Positions 61,288 to 64,000 of a stretch of DNA of 64,000 nt are shown piece after piece. The DNA comes from Beroe ovata. Taxonomy: Eukaryota; Ctenophora; Nuda; Beroida; Beroidae. The stretch lies in assembly GCA_946803715.1 (NCBI GenBank), contig CAMPET010000048.1, positions 255,365-319,364 of the forward strand. The letters are read 5' to 3'. The position numbers and the translations under genes are program-made. Each line of letters starts with the position of its first letter. The stretch's first letter is position 1. The notes beneath the pieces are model-generated. The model searched no databases. It saw only the letters and a list, made by a program, of their open reading frames with translations, and was not told the DNA's origin.

Positions 61288-64000
61288 CTGTCTGTCTACC
61301 TGGCTGTCTACCTGTCTACCTGGCTGACTGTCTGTCCTCCTGTCTGTCTACTTGTTTGTCTACCTGTCTGTCTACCTGTCTGTCTGTCTGTCTGTATCCG
61401 TGTAAGTACCTGTACGAGCTCGTGTGGTCCCTGTTCCCCCGTGATGAGTAGCTGGTACAGCTGTAACACGTGTGTCCTCGTCAACTTGTGCCGTATTAGG
61501 AAGTGAAGACTGTCAATACCACATTCTGAGAGAGAGATGGGGTGTGAGAACATTCTAATTTCTATAGACGTAAAGAAGCGGCAACAGTCCGTCGTGTCCC
61601 CGAGAAATGGAAGATGCACCAGTTATACTTTACTACATCAGTGAACAATTCTGTGGAGAGCGGTCGAACGAGGTAATTCCGAGGGCATATCACACAACTG
61701 CGACACACTTGCGACACACTTGAGGCTCACATGCGACACACTTGCTACACACTTGAGGCTCACTTGCGACACACTTGAGGCTCACATGCGACACAACTGC
61801 GACAGAGTGCAACTGCAACGCACTTGAGGCTCACATGCGACACAACTGCGCCACGATCACTGATTTCTGCCTACCCGAGTGAAAGAGAATCTTCCTCTCG
61901 ACATCATCTAGCAAGTGTAGGAGTGAGGGCATGATAGTCGATACTATCAGCTCCGGGGTGCAGATATCCCGATACAGGATCATAGTGCTGATTCCTGATG
62001 AGGAGACATGACGTGTGACTACTGACTATAGATAAGACTTTGTGTCATTTGAATAGGATGGATTGAATGAATTCGTTAGCAGGGGCGATCTCGTAAACTT
62101 GAAAATTTTTGTTCCAGATCAACCATAGTAATAGGTAGAATGATCGGACCGATTATGGTTCTACTTTTGTCATAGTTTACCATTACCATGCCGCGCAATG
62201 GCATAGTTTACCATTACCATGCTGCACCATGGCATAGTGAAATATGGCAGATCAGAATAATAACAGCACAGTAGAGGTCAGCACTTACCAATATTGGACA
62301 TGTGTTGTTGTCGTAAACTGTTGTTCTTAGTGTAATGGAGAGCAAAGTAATTGCCAATGTCCTTCACCTATAGCAATGGAATAGCAATGAGTTGTGGATA
62401 ATATAGAATCGGGATATGTTAGATTTGGATGCTCGTGCCGGTTTAAACTAGCAAATAACTGACTATCGGCAATCGTTGATAAGTCGAATGATTGTGTATG
62501 ATCGTATGGTAAACTGTTAGGACATAATAGGATAATAGGATAATAGGATAATAGGTATATCATGTTGTCACCTCCTTGAGAAAGAGATATTTCAGTAGTT
62601 TAGTTCTGAGTTGCTGACTTCCTTTAGAGCACAGTGAGTTGAGATGTTCTCCTAGACTGGTAATGAGACTCTCACTACTGTCTCGCAGTACCTAAAGAGG
62701 GTGACGGGAGAGATATGAGAGGAGTGTGATATGAGGAGAGAGGCTATTCAACACTCGACAGAGTACAAAAATAGTGTCCAAGAATAAAATGTCGTGTGGA
62801 GGTAAAATGTAGCTCGCCCGTCAGTATTCGGTAGAGGTGCTATTTAATTTCTGGGAGTTCAGGCCTGAAGCTGGTTTTACTGAGGGATTAAGAAACATTC
62901 GTGCGTGGTTGTATACCTGGCAATAATCAGCAAGGCAGCACCAATGATCGATTGATCCCTTCTGTATAACGGACTGTCGCTTCTTCTTTTCAAACAAATC
63001 TGGAGAATAAGAGGTGAAAATAATACATCACTGCCCACTAGACTATGGATGTTCATTCCCAACCCACATGGTCCAGAGTTACACAAAATCAGAGAATGTT
63101 CATGATTTGACGTCAGACGACGATTAGGTAATAGACGTACTGATTGGATTCTGTCACGACTTGTGCCGTTTTCTGACAGTTGATAATAATTGGATCACGA
63201 AAACTTAAGACATGGTAGAAATCAGCTTTGAGTTTTACTTTCAAAAGCTCTTCTCAGTCTCAATTATTAGAGGTAGCGGTCAGAGATTGACCTTTTCCAA
63301 ATAAGGGATAATTGCAAACTCTCGGTGAAGATTTTGACTACATATTATACATATTGTAGGGGTCATTCCTGATTCCAATGTGATGTGGGTAAATATGAAA
63401 TGGTTTTATGAAATACCGTTAAATTACGGTTCCCAAAGTCATTTTTAGGGTGAATGACAGCTAAGTTCATTCGAATGCTCAGTACCGTTTGAGAAGTTCA
63501 TGAATCGTTCCTTGAGGTCAGCAGCTTGGTGTTGTGGTGAATTACACGTGGTACATGGGAACAAGAACTCATACTTGTCTGCAGTTAGAACTACCTAAAC
63601 ACAGGGAAATAGTTCAAATCCAATCGAGGCAATAATTCGTAAAGTAGGAAGAGGGGAAGGATGAAGGTAAGGAAAAAGGGAGAAAAGAGGGGAGCTCACT
63701 TTTTCAAGGCAGGAGAGAACTCTACATTGTATGTGCTCAGGACGTTGCTTGTAATTCCACAGTAGGAGAGTGAATGTCTGAAATTGACGTCATTAGAACA
63801 TCAGAACACCTGAACATAATTTTATTCCAAAATGTGGATCATTTGTCAACATCTTGTACTATTGGGTGGTACCTATAATTGGGTGGTATTGGTTGTAACC
63901 TGTTTGAGAGAGACATTGCAGACCACACCATGCTCGAGACTAGCGTCCAACACACACTCCTATTGAGAGATGAGGGGATAAATCAGAAAGTGAGTGAGAT
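39157..64000 (-). CDS. LYST: Lysosomal-trafficking regulator (LYST), BEACH/WD40 protein, 5' end outside window
   Basis: About 44 minus-strand exons encode ~2,950 codons, ending TGA at 39157. From the right edge: 63900-63959, 63700-63777, 63486-63594, 62917-62999, 62572-62691, 62289-62367, 61875-61994, 61410-61525, 60022-60099, 58634-58813, 58225-58427, 57390-57479, 57184-57274, 56928-57025, 55775-55850, 55615-55680, 55405-55530, 55145-55325, 54793-54977, 54512-54679, 54238-54391, 53977-54116, 52743-52932, 50342-50617, 50053-50166, 49838-49975, 49531-49687, 49216-49337, 48941-49042, 48624-48747, 47911-48453, 47592-47746, 47234-47381, then one copy of the duplicated block (44625-44726, 44426-44524, 44097-44260, 43743-43943, 43461-43657, 43129-43263, 42941-43049), 42577-42752, 42287-42440, 41976-42111, 39157-41870. 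Exons 55145 to 54238 look like a concanavalin-like lectin domain; helical repeats follow; the last exon holds PH-like, BEACH and WD40 domains. LYST controls size and traffic of lysosome-related organelles. The join 52743/50342 does not keep phase, so an exon may be missing there. Confidence 0.88.
42699..47241 (-). repeat. LYST exon block present twice around a single n (likely assembly duplication)
   Basis: 42699-44851 and 44853-47241 are co-linear copies carrying the same seven internal LYST exons; in the right copy these are near 45091-45199, 45303-45437, 45620-45816, 45902-46102, 46257-46420, 46818-46916 and 47017-47118. The copies meet at an n at 44852 that falls inside a coding exon on both sides: the exon at 47234-47381 is cut after its last 8 bases in the left copy, and the exon at 42577-42752 is truncated in the right copy. 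About 510 bases at the upstream end (44338-44851 and 46729-47241) appear identical, while the rest differs by scattered changes and intron indels. Removing either copy restores one continuous reading frame. Confidence 0.85.
46441..46760 (+). repeat. GA/GGGGA-rich low-complexity tract with gap
   Basis: Purine-rich (GGGGAGAGGAGAGG)n sequence in the right copy of the duplicated block, including an N run at 46685-46728. The left copy has a much shorter version (about 44290-44360). It lies in a LYST intron. Confidence 0.85.
48838..48940. promoter_or_regulatory. Array of CCATGGTAAC motifs including a perfect X-box palindrome
   Basis: An intron of LYST carries three CACCATGGTAAC or TACCATGGTAAC units. 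One, at 48909-48922, is the full palindrome GTTACCATGGTAAC, matching the RFX X-box form GTNRCC-NN-RGYAAC. Repeat expansion is an equally good explanation. Confidence 0.4.
49691..49744. promoter_or_regulatory. Five CACGTG E-boxes in 54 bases
   Basis: CACGTG occurs at 49691, 49698, 49717, 49727 and 49739, immediately upstream (minus sense) of the LYST exon 49531-49687. The copy at 49717 is GTCACGTGA, close to the CLEAR/USF-type palindrome. Class B bHLH-zip factors bind such sites. Confidence 0.5.
51093..52427 (+). CDS. Type I membrane protein with PAN-like, beta-trefoil-like and Sushi domains; nested in a LYST intron
   Basis: A single 444-codon frame from ATG 51093, chosen because it begins a clean signal peptide (MIFSWLLLVLPAVAYS); the frame is open 60 codons further up. 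A Thr-rich spacer (about 25-60) is followed by a Cys-containing PAN/apple-like region (about 67-145: VLECWEECKKVPNCSLFSFH). A segment at about 163-292 resembles a ricin-B-type beta-trefoil (ITDMESRRCLGLAS, YLWVVKETGEADKYRIVLHG, HWALEWG). A Sushi/CCP module has cysteines at 315, 341, 360 and 372 (CDPGF between), then a TM helix at about 394-413 and a ~30-residue tail. Several N-glycosylation sequons are present. It is predicted to be a cell-surface adhesion or carbohydrate-recognition protein. The gene is intronless and opposite in strand to LYST, inside the intron between 50617 and 52743. A TATAAATA lies near 50757. The beta-trefoil call is the least certain. Confidence 0.7.
   Translation: MIFSWLLLVLPAVAYSQDCAGCQRNTTVNWVPVTTLPRRVSTTTRPMTETAPIRTQQPLDGIDDPHCMIHRDRPLDTYNVTQDTKQESVLECWEECKKVPNCSLFSFHLHKKLCSLFNPADPTIEQEWLFKQNFKVVVGDMRCLECLPTVSQVVAQSEETGVRITDMESRRCLGLASASRVRAVTGKWGFKVAWKGCDESYLWVVKETGEADKYRIVLHGHERHWALEWGHTAASNGSSNTVFLAKVNDNSTTRTASVFFINRAITEKNCKYRILGFNWSEDNNFNVFKVAPSGSPTISLSDVRITTQRGAMLTCPVRSVPRGKVLNKAEILFGEEIVVKCDPGFGIASLNYTRVQRVKCLRNMTTAQLLPCTRIPRSWNEGEGEGEVFYPRMYRLLIGIIVFLSSIILSLALRDQCMTCSKFIKDRYCSTPKKTVGINVQRNV
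56829..56869 (+). repeat. (CAAA)n/(CAACAAA)n simple repeat
   Basis: About five head-to-tail AACAAAC units in a LYST intron. On the minus strand it creates a spurious Val/Cys/Phe-rich open frame that mimics a membrane segment. Confidence 0.9.
57685..58036 (+). repeat. Assembly gap (311 N) flanked by CA on the left and GT on the right
   Basis: N run at 57704-58014 in the LYST intron between exons 57390-57479 and 58225-58427. The left flank is (CA)n and the right flank is (GT)n, so the gap probably contains at least two microsatellites in opposite orientation or an inverted segment. Confidence 0.85.
61258..61398 (+). repeat. CA microsatellite followed by CTGTCTAC/CTGTCTGT tandem repeat
   Basis: (CA)n at about 61258-61286, then degenerate CTGTCTACCTG and CTGTCTGT units up to the LYST exon at 61410. 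Confidence 0.9.
61695..61855 (+). repeat. Minisatellite of GCGACACACTTGAGGCTCACAT-type units
   Basis: About seven imperfect units built from GCGACACACTTG and AGGCTCACATGCGACACA lie in the LYST intron between exons 61410-61525 and 61875-61994. Units vary by ACTTG/AACTG and by missing halves. Confidence 0.85.
62519..62557 (+). repeat. (GGATAATA)n short tandem repeat
   Basis: Four head-to-tail ATAGGATA units in the intron next to the LYST exon 62572-62691. Confidence 0.9.

Overview
The window is genomic DNA from an animal. Genes are split by short GT-AG introns, many only 50-300 bases. CA/TG microsatellites and minisatellites are common, and there are assembly gaps (runs of N and three single n characters). 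Recognisable genes are metazoan: a LYST-type BEACH/WD40 protein, the ciliary proteins CFAP92 and TTLL1, a PIM-like kinase, a bHLH factor and 7TM-like proteins. Compact genes, several intronless copies and apparent high polymorphism fit a sponge or other early-branching marine invertebrate; that placement is inference. Exon models were built by hand by tracking splice sites and reading phase; phases close throughout except where stated. Layout. 1.5-3.5 kb (+): last five exons of an unidentified, possibly nuclear, protein. 3.5-11.5 kb: no convincing gene. 11.5-17.8 kb (-): CFAP92 in 16 exons, complete, 1208 codons. 18.1-19.35 kb (-): intronless TTLL1, a tubulin polyglutamylase subunit, so two cilium genes sit in tandem. 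19.9-20.7 kb: a dense cluster of GC-rich hairpins. 21.5-22.2 kb (+): a small basic/coiled-coil candidate. 22.7-23.5 kb (-): an unidentified small protein, 3' end unresolved. 25.5-27.2 kb (-): a complete 7TM-like protein. 27.9-28.7 kb (-): an intronless PIM-like kinase. 29.7-32.8 kb: two 1.47-kb direct repeats that look like the LTRs of a retrotransposon whose interior is collapsed to one n. 32.8-33.0 kb: a short TIR element. 33.3-36.4 kb (+): the 3' part of a second multi-pass receptor-like gene, ending in a possible PDZ ligand. 36.8-38.3 kb (-): a small bHLH protein carrying the H-E-R code for CACGTG. 39.2-64 kb (-): about 2,950 codons of LYST in about 44 exons, continuing past the right edge. 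Inside a LYST intron, on the opposite strand, sits an intronless type I membrane protein gene with an unusual PAN-like/beta-trefoil-like/Sushi/TM layout (51.1-52.4 kb). A 2.2-kb block of LYST exons appears twice around a single n, most likely an assembly duplication. Functionally the window mixes axoneme genes (CFAP92, TTLL1), lysosome-related organelle traffic (LYST), signalling (PIM-like, two 7TM proteins) and one transcription factor; there is no operon logic. CACGTG E-boxes look over-represented, with five in 54 bases inside a LYST intron.
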